A DNA stretch of 64,000 nt from JACVRW01 sp963716215 (GTDB lineage Bacteria > Actinomycetota > Thermoleophilia > Solirubrobacterales > Thermoleophilaceae): assembly GCA_963716215.1 (NCBI GenBank), contig OY970298.1:682001-746000 (forward strand). Reading direction: 5' to 3'. Under the pieces are notes generated by a model. The model had not been told where the DNA came from. It saw only the letters and a list, made by a program, of their open reading frames with translations, and searched no databases. Every line of letters starts with the position of its first letter. Position 1 is the stretch's first letter. The position numbers were made by a program, and so were the translations under genes. Below, piece after piece: positions 16,524 to 24,116 of the stretch.

Positions 16524-17924
16524 ATGTCCGCTCTGAGCATCCGAGCGCCCGGCCCGACGCGTGCCGCAGTGGCGCCGCTGGTCGCTGTGGCGGCCCTCGC
16601 GGCGGTGGCCTCGATCCGCTTCGGACCGATTGCGCTGGCCCTGCCGCTGGCTGCCGCCGGCGCCGTCGCGCTGCTCCAGCGCGCGACCCTCGCGGTCGGT
16701 CTGTTGGTGGCCCTGCTGGTGATCTGCGAGGGCAGCAGCGACGCTCTGCTCCGCTTCGCGAGCGTCATCTACGATCCGCTGCCGCTCGGCCCGACGCCGG
16801 TGGAGTGCCTGCTGGCGGTGGCGGTGCTGGCCGTGCTGATCGCGCGGCTGGGGAACGATCGGCCGGTGCGCCTGGTCGGGCCGCTCACGCTGCCGCTGGT
16901 GCTCGTCCTGCTGGCCACCGTGGCGGGCGTCGTGACCGGCGCGTTCGCCGGTGCGGGCAAGGATCTGCTCTTTTCCGCGCGCCAGCTGCTGTGGCTCCCG
17001 ATCGTGCCGCTGCTGGTGGTCAACGTCGTCGAGACGGAGCGCCACGTGCGCGCCGCGCTCGCGTTCGGTGCCGGTCTCGCGGTGCTCAAAGCGGTGCTCG
17101 GCCTGGCCGGGGTGGCGGCCGGCGCCGGCCTCGTGGTCGAGGGCGCGACGATCACCTACTACGAGCCGACCGCCAACTGGCTGGTCCTGCTCGCCATCCT
17201 GGGCGTGACCGCCGGGCTGCTGTTGCGGGCTCGGATGCCGGTCTGGCTGCTCGCGGCCTCCCCGCTGCTCCTCATGTCGCTGGCCCTGTCGTTCCGACGG
17301 TCGTTCTGGATCGGGGCTGCGCTGGCGCTGGTGCTGGTGCTCCTGCTCGGGTCCCGGCGGCTCGGTGCCCGGCTGACGTTCGTGGTCGCGGTGCTGCTCA
17401 CGGTGGCGGTCTGGGCCGTGTCGTTCCAGGTCCAGGCCGAGGCGCCGATCGTGGAGCGCGCCCGCTCGCTGGAGCCTTCCAAGCTCGAGCAGAACGCCCA
17501 GGACCGCTACCGCATCGACGAGGTCGAGAACGTGGTGGCCGAGATCCGCCGCCAGCCGGTCACCGGCCTGGGGCTGGGCGTGCAGTGGACGGCCGTCCAC
17601 CCGCTGCCCATCGAACACGAGAACGGTCGCAGCTACACGCACGTCGCCGTGCTGTGGTGGTGGCTGAAGCTCGGGATCCTGGGCCTGGTGGCCTACCTGT
17701 CCGTAATGGGCACCTGCCTCGCCATGAGCTGGCAGGTGTGGCGGCGCAGCACCGACCCTCTCTGGTCGGCGGTGGGCCTGGCGATGCTGTGCGGCCTGGT
17801 CGCCCTGGTCGTGGTGGAGACGGTCGGGTCGTTCACGGGGGTGGACTCCCGCTTCACGACGCTCGTGGGCGCGGTCGGCGGCCTGCTGGCCGTCATGCGC
17901 CGGCTCAATATGCGGCCCGCCTAG
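16524..17924 (+). CDS. O-antigen ligase / polysaccharide polymerase-like membrane protein (Wzy/WaaL type)
   Basis: Multi-spanning membrane protein, 466 residues, with about 10-12 helices and the large periplasmic loop of the Wzy_C/O-antigen ligase family. Supporting features: ATITYYEPTANWLVLLAIL, the Arg-rich LALSFRRSFWIGAALALVLV before a helix, the polar loop QNAQDRYRIDEVENVVAEIR, then TGLGLGVQW and RSYTHVAVLWWWLKLGILGL, with the conserved His region. Together with the flippase and Wzz this completes a Wzx/Wzy pathway, so polymerase is more likely than ligase. Starts at ATG 16524; the upstream in-frame residues overlap the AT-rich promoter. Its stop overlaps that of the convergent glycosyltransferase inside a strong palindrome. 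Confidence 0.82.
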   Translation: MSALSIRAPGPTRAAVAPLVAVAALAAVASIRFGPIALALPLAAAGAVALLQRATLAVGLLVALLVICEGSSDALLRFASVIYDPLPLGPTPVECLLAVAVLAVLIARLGNDRPVRLVGPLTLPLVLVLLATVAGVVTGAFAGAGKDLLFSARQLLWLPIVPLLVVNVVETERHVRAALAFGAGLAVLKAVLGLAGVAAGAGLVVEGATITYYEPTANWLVLLAILGVTAGLLLRARMPVWLLAASPLLLMSLALSFRRSFWIGAALALVLVLLLGSRRLGARLTFVVAVLLTVAVWAVSFQVQAEAPIVERARSLEPSKLEQNAQDRYRIDEVENVVAEIRRQPVTGLGLGVQWTAVHPLPIEHENGRSYTHVAVLWWWLKLGILGLVAYLSVMGTCLAMSWQVWRRSTDPLWSAVGLAMLCGLVALVVVETVGSFTGVDSRFTTLVGAVGGLLAVMRRLNMRPA

Positions 17925-17933
17925 GGCGGGCCG
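17913..17933. terminator. Bidirectional terminator-like palindrome over two stop codons
   Basis: CGGCCCGCC (17913-17921), loop TAG, GGCGGGCCG (17925-17933): a perfect 9-bp, all-GC stem. The loop and flanking C are the shared CTAG in which both convergent genes stop. Being symmetric it could terminate both transcripts, although no U-tract follows on either side. Confidence 0.45.
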
Positions 17934-19042
17934 AGCAGCTCCGCCGCGCGCGCGCCGATCGCGGCTGGATCGTGGCGAGCCACCGCCAGCGCGCGGCCCG
18001 CACGCCCCTCGGCGCGGGCCCTGTCCGGGTCGGCGCGGTAGGCCTCGAGCAGGCCGGCGACGGCGTGCGCGTCGTGGTCGGGCGCAGCGATCGCCCCTGT
18101 TCCGGGCTCGATCAAGCCCGTCGCTCCCTCCGCCGCGGTGGCCACCACGGGCCGCTCGGTGAGCATCCCCATCGAGATCGCCAGCGGCTCGCCCTCGGTC
18201 GGCGAGGGGCAGAAGACCACCACGTCGCAGCCGGACAGCAGCTCGGCCGGCTCGGCTCCGGTGCTGGGGACGAAGTGGGCGGCGTCGCCGAGCACCGCCG
18301 CGCGGCGGCGCAGCTCGGGCTCGGTCTCGCCCTCGCCGATCATCACGAGGTGCACCGGCGGCCCCGGGTCGGCGGCCAGGCGCGCGGCGGCGTCCACGGC
18401 CACCTCGTTGCGCTTCTTGGCGTTGAAGCGCGTCAGGCAGCCGATCGCGAACGCTCCCGATGGGATCCCGAGCGCGCGGCGGTGCTCGGCGCCGGCCTCC
18501 GGCAGTGCCCGAAAGCGCGCCGGGTCGATCGCGTTCGGCACCACGGCCACGCGGTCGGCGGGCACCCCGGCCTGTACCAGCGAGCCGCGCGTGCCCTCCG
18601 AGATCGCCAGCACGGCCGCGGTCCCGCGGGCGGCGCGGGCGTAGAGGCGGCCCGGCAGGCCGCTCCGCAGCGCGCCGGGCACCGGCCCCCATTCGGCCCA
18701 GGCGATCCGGGTGCGCAGCGCGGCGGGCAGGCGCGGGGCCAGCAGCTGCTCCTTCTTGAAGTGGAGCAGCAGCACGTCGTACGGCGCCTCGCGCTCGAGC
18801 TCGCGGCCCAGGCGGCGCAGGATCAGAGGCCAGGTGAGCGCCAGCCGCGGCCAGGTGCGCGAGCCGAGCTTGGGGCCGAGGTCCACGTGCCGGGCGGTGA
18901 CCCGCGTGCCGTCGGCGATATCGGGGTGGCTGGTGAGCAGGACCGTCTCGTGGCCGTGGGCGGCCACGGCGTCGAGCAGTCGGACGGCCGCGTACTCAGC
19001 GCCGCCGCGCGCGTCCGACGTCATCACCGACACGATCTTCAT
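17921..19042 (-). CDS. Glycosyltransferase family 4
   Basis: GT-B transferase, 373 residues. Opens KIVSVMTSDARGGAEYAAVR (donor-side glycine-rich loop of GT4 enzymes) and has VLLLHFKKEQLLAPRL, IAWAEWGPVPGALRSG, VAVVPNAIDPARF, GCLTRFNAKKRNEVAVDAAA and the donor loop CPSPTEGEPLAISMGM. Last gene of the minus-strand run that starts at ccmA, four codirectional genes after the GT2 gene. Overlaps the next glycosyltransferase gene by 4 nt and converges on the polymerase gene. Substrate unknown. Confidence 0.86.
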   Translation of the reverse strand: MKIVSVMTSDARGGAEYAAVRLLDAVAAHGHETVLLTSHPDIADGTRVTARHVDLGPKLGSRTWPRLALTWPLILRRLGRELEREAPYDVLLLHFKKEQLLAPRLPAALRTRIAWAEWGPVPGALRSGLPGRLYARAARGTAAVLAISEGTRGSLVQAGVPADRVAVVPNAIDPARFRALPEAGAEHRRALGIPSGAFAIGCLTRFNAKKRNEVAVDAAARLAADPGPPVHLVMIGEGETEPELRRRAAVLGDAAHFVPSTGAEPAELLSGCDVVVFCPSPTEGEPLAISMGMLTERPVVATAAEGATGLIEPGTGAIAAPDHDAHAVAGLLEAYRADPDRARAEGRAGRALAVARHDPAAIGARAAELLGPP

Positions 19043-20154
19043 GCGAGCCGGCGCGCCAGCGCCTCGATCGAGTAGCTGCGCTCTGCCAGCGCCCGCCCGG
19101 CACCGCCCACGGCCGCTGCTCTAGCCGGGTCGAGTGCCTCCCGGAGTGCCCGCGCGAAGCCGTCGCCGCCGTCGCCCTCGAGGTAGTCGCGCCCCGGTTC
19201 GGCGTCCACGCCGGCGGCGGCCCTCGGCGTGGCCACCACCGGCAGCCCGTGGGCGAGCGCCTCGATGAACTTCAGCGGAGCGCCGCCGCCGCTGAGCAGC
19301 GGCACCACCGCGCACGCCGCGCGCTCATAGAGCGCGCTCAGGCTGTCGACGAACCCGAGCACTCGCAGCCGCGGGTCGGCCCCGGCCGGGACGTCATAGC
19401 CGCGCCCGGCCACCGTGAGCAGCAGGTCGGGCACGGCGGCCCAGACGCGCGGCATCACGTCCGCGACGAGGAAGTCCAGGGCCTCGCGGTTGGGGGCGTA
19501 GGTGAGGTCCGCCACCAGCAGCGCCTCGGGCGGGGCGGCCGGCGTCCGCCTGGGGTCGATCGCCGCCACGTCCACCACGTTGGGCACGTAGCGCACCGCC
19601 GCCCCCGGCGCGAGCTTGCGCGCACCGTCGAGGTCGGCTCGGCTCGGCATCCAGGTCTCCGCGACCGATTCCAGCAGGCGTCGCTCGAACGCCTCCAGGC
19701 GCCGCCGCGAGCCCCAGTCGGGGTCGCGGCCGGGACGGAAGGCGGACTCGAGGTTGTTGGCGCTGTAGATCACCGGCCGTCGCCGGGCCAGCGGCAGCAG
19801 CGCGACGGCTGCCATCGCGTCCTCGGCGATCACGCGGTCGCTCCCATCGCCGGCCAGCCGCCGTGCCGTGGCGGCCAGCTCGGGCGACACCCCGCGCGCG
19901 ACCGCCCGCGGCACCCCGGTCACCCGCGCGCGCCCGTAGGTGAACCCGCGCCGCGCCCCGCGCGAGCTGGTCACGGCGTGCAGGCGCACCTCTTCGATTG
20001 CCTCGTAGGCGGGGTCCGGCCGCGGGGCGCCGAAGGTGGTGTGCAGCAGCTCGACCGGACCATGCGCGGCGAGCGCGCGGACGATGCCGTACGTGCGCGC
20101 CGCGCGGCCGCTCCCCAGCACCGGGGAGTAGGAGGAGACGACGAGCGTGGTCAT
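19039..20154 (-). CDS. Glycosyltransferase family 4
   Basis: GT-B transferase, 371 residues. Features: LVVSSYSPVLGSGRAARTYG, PVIYSANNLESAFRP, AETWMPSRADLDGARKL, RYVPNVVDVAAIDP, then LLVADLTYAPNREALDFL and the donor loop PLLSGGGAPLKFIEALAHGL, typical of the subgroup whose N-terminus carries the SxxxPxxxG(S)xxR start. Overlaps its neighbours on both sides by 4 nt, so the five genes from the GT2 to here read as one translationally coupled run. Acceptor not predictable. Confidence 0.86.
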   Translation of the reverse strand: MTTLVVSSYSPVLGSGRAARTYGIVRALAAHGPVELLHTTFGAPRPDPAYEAIEEVRLHAVTSSRGARRGFTYGRARVTGVPRAVARGVSPELAATARRLAGDGSDRVIAEDAMAAVALLPLARRRPVIYSANNLESAFRPGRDPDWGSRRRLEAFERRLLESVAETWMPSRADLDGARKLAPGAAVRYVPNVVDVAAIDPRRTPAAPPEALLVADLTYAPNREALDFLVADVMPRVWAAVPDLLLTVAGRGYDVPAGADPRLRVLGFVDSLSALYERAACAVVPLLSGGGAPLKFIEALAHGLPVVATPRAAAGVDAEPGRDYLEGDGGDGFARALREALDPARAAAVGGAGRALAERSYSIEALARRLA

Positions 20155-20891
20155 GTCCGCGCGAACAGCCCGTCGAGCTCCATCAACAGCCCGGCATCGT
20201 CGAGCAGGATCGGCTCCATGCAGACCGGCCGGAAGCCGCGCTCGGCCAGCAGCGGGAGCATCTCGGCGAGCGGCGGCTGGCCTTCGTAGAGCGCGGCTAC
20301 GCTCAGCTCCAGCTCGAGTCCCTCGAACCGGCGCAGCGCATCGCCCGCGCCGTCGAGCACGTGCCGCTCGTAGCCCTGGATGTCCAGCTTGAGGTAGGCG
20401 CGCTCCCGCGGGCGCAGCAGCTCGTCCGCCAGGCCGTCCAGGCGCCGGGCCGGCACTCGCCGGATCTCCTTCGGCGCCCAGCCCGCCTTGTCGGCGAAGC
20501 GGTCGTTGCGCTCGAGCACGGAGCTGCTGCGCGAGTCGCCGGTCACGTTCAACGCGATCTCCCCGTCGAGATCCGACGCGGCTACGCAGACCGCGTCCCA
20601 GTTGCCGTCGGCCGTGGCGCGCCGCTCGAGCTCGGCGAACGCCTCGGCCACCGGCTCGAGCGACACGAGCCGCCCGGCGAAGCCGAGCTCGCGCAGCATC
20701 TCCCCGTACTGCCCGGCGTTCGCGCCCACGTCCACGATCACGTCCACGCCGCGGCGCCGGAGCAGCTCCTCGCGCGCGGCCGCGAAGGACCGCAGCGGCG
20801 TGTACTGCCGCACCTCGTAGCCCGCTCTGCGGGCCAGTCGCCTGAGGCCGTTACGCGCGCTCAAGACCGGAAAGATACGAGGCGATCTCAT
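20151..20891 (-). CDS. FkbM-family SAM-dependent methyltransferase
   Basis: Predicted sugar O-methyltransferase, 246 residues. The FkbM domain starts at VDVIVDVGANAGQYGEMLRE (motif I with the SAM-binding Gly loop), continues with RLVSLEPVAEAFAELERRA (acidic residue for the SAM ribose), DGEIALNVTGDSRSSS, YLKLDIQGYERHVLDGAG and LELELSVAALYEGQP. Position inside the glycosyltransferase run suggests it methylates a sugar of the surface polysaccharide. The ATG at 20891 overlaps the upstream gene by 41 nt; a TTG start about nine codons further in (near 20864), at LSARNGLRRL, would reduce this overlap and is equally plausible. Confidence 0.87.
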   Translation of the reverse strand: MRSPRIFPVLSARNGLRRLARRAGYEVRQYTPLRSFAAAREELLRRRGVDVIVDVGANAGQYGEMLRELGFAGRLVSLEPVAEAFAELERRATADGNWDAVCVAASDLDGEIALNVTGDSRSSSVLERNDRFADKAGWAPKEIRRVPARRLDGLADELLRPRERAYLKLDIQGYERHVLDGAGDALRRFEGLELELSVAALYEGQPPLAEMLPLLAERGFRPVCMEPILLDDAGLLMELDGLFART

Positions 20892-22020
20892 CGAGCCGAG
20901 CCTCCCAGGAATGGTCCCGGACCGCCTCGGAGCGGGCGCGGCGGGCCGCCGGCCCGTCCGTGGCCAGTGCGCGCTCGACCGCGGCGACGGTCGAGCGGGC
21001 GTCGGCGGCCACGATCACTCCGGGTGTGCTGGTCAGCGCCGGCAGCGGGGTCGTGACCACCGGCAGACCGGCGGCGAGGTACTCGAACACCTTCATCGGG
21101 AACACCGAGCGGGTCAGCTGGTTGATCGCGTAGGGGATCAGCGCCACGTCGGCTCCGCGCAGCACCTCGGGCAGGGACGCGTAGGCCCGCGACCCGAGCA
21201 TGTGCACGTTGGGCAGGCGCTGCAGCGCCGAGACGTTGGTGCTCGGATCGCCGGCGCCGACGGGGCCGACCAGCGCGATCGCCCAATCCGGGCGGGCGCG
21301 AGCCAGGCCCTCGATCAGCTCCAGGTCGAGCTTCGTGGCCACCACGGCGCCCGTGAACACCAGGCGCGGATGCGGCAGCGCGGCGATCGCCGGGTCCGTG
21401 GGGCCGTCCTCGAGCGCTGTGGCGAAGCGCTCGGTGTCGGCCACGTTGGGCGCGTAGAAGACGTGTTCGTTGAGCGCCCGCATGCGCTCCGCAAGCGCCG
21501 GCGCCGAGGCCAGGACGAGGTCGGCGCGGGAGGCGAAGTTGGTCTCGGCGCGGCGGAACGCCGCCGACCGCACGCCCTTCTGAGCCGCGATGTCGTCGAC
21601 GCAGTGGTAGACGATCGTGGCGGGCTCGAGCGTGTCCACGAGCCACTCCGCCTGGGGGACGTAGCTCCACAGCAGTGGCCGCTCGAAGCCGAGGGAGCGC
21701 GCCGCTCGTCCGGTCTGGGCTTGCAGCAGCCCGGCGTTCAGCTTGGTGATCCGCGACCGGCCGTGGACCGGTATCACCAGGGGCGAGAGCACGTTCAGCC
21801 CGTCGACGCTGCGTGTCCCGGCGGCGGCCCGGCGCAGCCGATGCGCCATGCGGCGCAGGTCGCGGCCCGCCAGCCGCGGCTGGCGCAGGCCGAGCGATTC
21901 GAGGAACAGCACGCGGTTGCGCCGCGCTAGGCGGGCCATCAGGTGCTGCTGGTTGGTCCACAGCTCGGCGTCCCACTCGCCGAAGCCGAGGCAGACGATG
22001 TCGCGATCCTCGAGGCTCAC
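20851..22020 (-). CDS. Glycosyltransferase family 4-like
   Basis: GT-B transferase, 389 residues. Opens DIVCLGFGEWDAELWTNQQH, with LFLESLGLRQP, LLWSYVPQAEWLVDTLEP, IVYHCVDDIAAQKGV, VFYAPNVADTERFATAL, then RLVFTGAVVATKLDLELIE and the C-terminal LIPYAINQLTRSVFPMKVFE with LAAGLPVVTTPLP. This is the arrangement of GT4 enzymes annotated as teichuronic-acid-type or cellulose-like transferases. The GTG at 22020 follows the preceding TGA by 2 nt; the longer open frame to 22461 is antisense noise. Confidence 0.85.
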   Translation of the reverse strand: MSLEDRDIVCLGFGEWDAELWTNQQHLMARLARRNRVLFLESLGLRQPRLAGRDLRRMAHRLRRAAAGTRSVDGLNVLSPLVIPVHGRSRITKLNAGLLQAQTGRAARSLGFERPLLWSYVPQAEWLVDTLEPATIVYHCVDDIAAQKGVRSAAFRRAETNFASRADLVLASAPALAERMRALNEHVFYAPNVADTERFATALEDGPTDPAIAALPHPRLVFTGAVVATKLDLELIEGLARARPDWAIALVGPVGAGDPSTNVSALQRLPNVHMLGSRAYASLPEVLRGADVALIPYAINQLTRSVFPMKVFEYLAAGLPVVTTPLPALTSTPGVIVAADARSTVAAVERALATDGPAARRARSEAVRDHSWEARLDEIASYLSGLERA

Positions 22021-22022
22021 GC

Positions 22023-23201
22023 TCAGCGCGTGGCAGCCCGCACCAGGCGTTCCGCCTCGGCTGGGTCGGTGTCGGGGTCGAGCGCGCCGTACGGGGCGCG
22101 CAGGTCGTGCGGGAGCAGTCGCGCCAGCCGCCGCTCGCGCGGGCCGCACGGGACGAGCGCGTCGATGCCGCGCAGCTGCACCTCCGCGTCCAGGGCGCGG
22201 ATCAGGTGGAGCGGGGTCAGCCGCTCGAGCGCTCGCACGTGCAGGTCGTGATCGGCGGCCGGGGGCGCGTCGGTCACCAGCGCCACGTCGGCGCCCGCCT
22301 CGCGTGCGGCTCGCAACCAGCCGAGCGCTCGCGCGGTGCCCTGCTCGCCGCCGGCGATCGCCAGCAGGCGCACCGATCCGCGCCGCTCGCGTGGCTTGCT
22401 GTAGTGAGCCGGCGCCGGGTCGCCGGCGGCGGCGTCGCGCCGCGGCAGCCGCCGAACCCACACCAGGGCGTCCGCGGTGCAGTCCAGCGCGATCTTCGCC
22501 AGCCCGCGCCAGCCGTCGCGCCAGCCGCCGTCGACCAGCAGGCGGTAGGCGAACTTGGCGGGCGGGCGGAGGAGTATGCCCCGGGCGTACACGCCGGCAG
22601 ACACGCGGCCGCTCAGCTGCCCGGCCTCGAGGCCGGCGTACCGCCAGACGTCGCCGATCGCCTCAGCGGGGGTGGCCGCCAGCACGTGCTCGAGGTCGCC
22701 CTCGAACGCCCAGGTGCGCCCGAAGGCCCAGAGGCCCTCGTGCACCTTGACCTGCTCGTCGTGGCGGTAGGCGCCGCGCCGGAACAGCCGCAGCCGGTAT
22801 TTGGGGTACTTCGCCGACGGTCCCAGGCGCCCGCCCATCAGCAGGTCGCGGCACGGGACGCCGCAGATGTCCACGCCGGTTGGCGGCGCGGCGAGAAAGG
22901 CCTGGATCTCGTCACGCAGACGGGGCGTGACGCGCTCGTCGGCGTCCACCTCCAGCACCCAGTCGGCGGTGGCGTTGTCGAGTGCCACATTACGTTGCGC
23001 GCCGAAGCCGCGCCACGGGTGCTCGACCACGCGCGCACCCGCCGCCTGTGCGAGCTCGACGGTGCGGTCGCGCGAGCCGGAGTCCACGACGACGACCTCG
23101 TCGCAGAACGCGACGCTGGCGAGCGCCTCGGGCAGGCGCTCCTCCTCGTCGCGGGCGATGATGCAGGCGCACACGGTCGCGCGCCGGTACTGGGACGTCA
23201 T
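22023..23201 (-). CDS. Glycosyltransferase family 2 (WaaE/KdtX-like) with C-terminal extension
   Basis: GT-A transferase, 392 residues. Residues 1-265 match the WaaE-like group: VCACIIARDEEERLPEALAS, EVVVVDSGSRDRTVELA, GFGAQRNVALDNATADWVLE and VDADERVTP with the metal-binding D-A-D, then KYPKYRLRLFRRGAYRHDE and VHEGLWAFG. After a Pro/Arg-rich hinge an additional ~120-residue segment (SVRLLAIAGGEQGTARALGW, ADVALVTDAPPAADHDLHVR) looks like a half Rossmann domain resembling the N-terminus of a GT-B enzyme and is not part of ordinary GT2 proteins. Starts 15 bp after hemC on the same strand, so it is the junction between the heme and polysaccharide genes. Confidence 0.86.
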   Translation of the reverse strand: MTSQYRRATVCACIIARDEEERLPEALASVAFCDEVVVVDSGSRDRTVELAQAAGARVVEHPWRGFGAQRNVALDNATADWVLEVDADERVTPRLRDEIQAFLAAPPTGVDICGVPCRDLLMGGRLGPSAKYPKYRLRLFRRGAYRHDEQVKVHEGLWAFGRTWAFEGDLEHVLAATPAEAIGDVWRYAGLEAGQLSGRVSAGVYARGILLRPPAKFAYRLLVDGGWRDGWRGLAKIALDCTADALVWVRRLPRRDAAAGDPAPAHYSKPRERRGSVRLLAIAGGEQGTARALGWLRAAREAGADVALVTDAPPAADHDLHVRALERLTPLHLIRALDAEVQLRGIDALVPCGPRERRLARLLPHDLRAPYGALDPDTDPAEAERLVRAATR

Positions 23202-23216
23202 CCGCTCAGCGTACGT

Positions 23217-24116
23217 CTAGTGGAGCGCTGCCGCTCGTTCTGCCTGCTCGAGCACGTCGCGGGCGCCGGCGGCCTCCAGCCGCTGCGCGACCGCCAGCCC
23301 CAGCGCGGACGGATCGGCCGCGGCCCCGCTCAGCTCGTCCTGGATCCAGTGCGAGCCGTCCGGTAGGCCCACGAACGCCGTCAGGACCAGCGTGTCGCCC
23401 TCCGCTGTGGCGGCGTGGGCACCCACGGGGGTGTTGCAGGTGGCGTTCAAGGCTGTGACGACGGCTCGCTCCGCGGTCAGCGCGGTGAGCGCGGTGCGAT
23501 CCGTCAGCGTGGCGGCCGCCGCGGCGATCTCCTCGTCGTCGTCGCGCGCCTCGAGCGCAAGGCAGCCCTGGCCCGGCGCCGGCACCAGCTCCGGCAGCGG
23601 GCTGCCCTCCGCGGTGCGCCCGAGCCGCTCGAGGCCGGCGCGCGCCAGCACGATCGCCTCGAAGTCCCCGTCGGCGAGCCGGCGCAACCGCGTGTCCACG
23701 TTGCCGCGCAGCTCGCGCACCTCCAGGTCCGGGCGCAGGGCCAGCAGCTCCGCCCGGCGCCGCACGCTGGCGGTGCCGACCACGGCGCCGGTGCGCAGCT
23801 CGGCGAGCGAGGCGGCCCCGCAGAGCGCGTCGAGCGGGTCGGCCCGCTCGGGCACGCCGACGATCGACAGGCCGGCCGGCAACTCGCCGGGCACGTCCTT
23901 CGCGGAGTGCACGGCGAGGTCGACCTCGCCGGCCAGCAGCGCATCCTCGAGCTCCTTGACGAAGCGAGACTTGTCGGCCTTGGAGCCGCGATCGCCGCTG
24001 GTGGTGATCGTGACCAGCTCGACCTCGTCCCCGAGGCGCTCCGCGACCCAGCCCGCCTGCGCGAGCGCGAGCGCGCTGCCGCGCGTGCCGAGCCTAAGCG
24101 GAAGCGGCCGGCTCAC
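23217..24116 (-). CDS. hemC: Hydroxymethylbilane synthase (porphobilinogen deaminase)
   Basis: Condenses four porphobilinogen molecules to hydroxymethylbilane, the substrate of HemD. 299 residues with LRLGTRGSALALAQAGWVAE, FVKELEDALLAGEVDLAVHS, AKDVP, GTASVRRRAELLALRPDL, LRGNVDTRLRRLADGDFEAI and the cofactor-attachment site NATCNTPVGAHA, whose Cys carries the dipyrromethane. Overlaps hemA by 4 nt. Followed after 15 bp not by hemD but by a glycosyltransferase gene. Confidence 0.96.
   Translation of the reverse strand: MSRPLPLRLGTRGSALALAQAGWVAERLGDEVELVTITTSGDRGSKADKSRFVKELEDALLAGEVDLAVHSAKDVPGELPAGLSIVGVPERADPLDALCGAASLAELRTGAVVGTASVRRRAELLALRPDLEVRELRGNVDTRLRRLADGDFEAIVLARAGLERLGRTAEGSPLPELVPAPGQGCLALEARDDDEEIAAAAATLTDRTALTALTAERAVVTALNATCNTPVGAHAATAEGDTLVLTAFVGLPDGSHWIQDELSGAAADPSALGLAVAQRLEAAGARDVLEQAERAAALH

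Noticed and set aside
9657..23201. Polysaccharide locus as a mobile genomic island
   Set aside because: No integrase, transposase, tRNA or direct repeat at either border, and base composition and codon use look like the rest of the window. Only the break in heme-gene order supports insertion.
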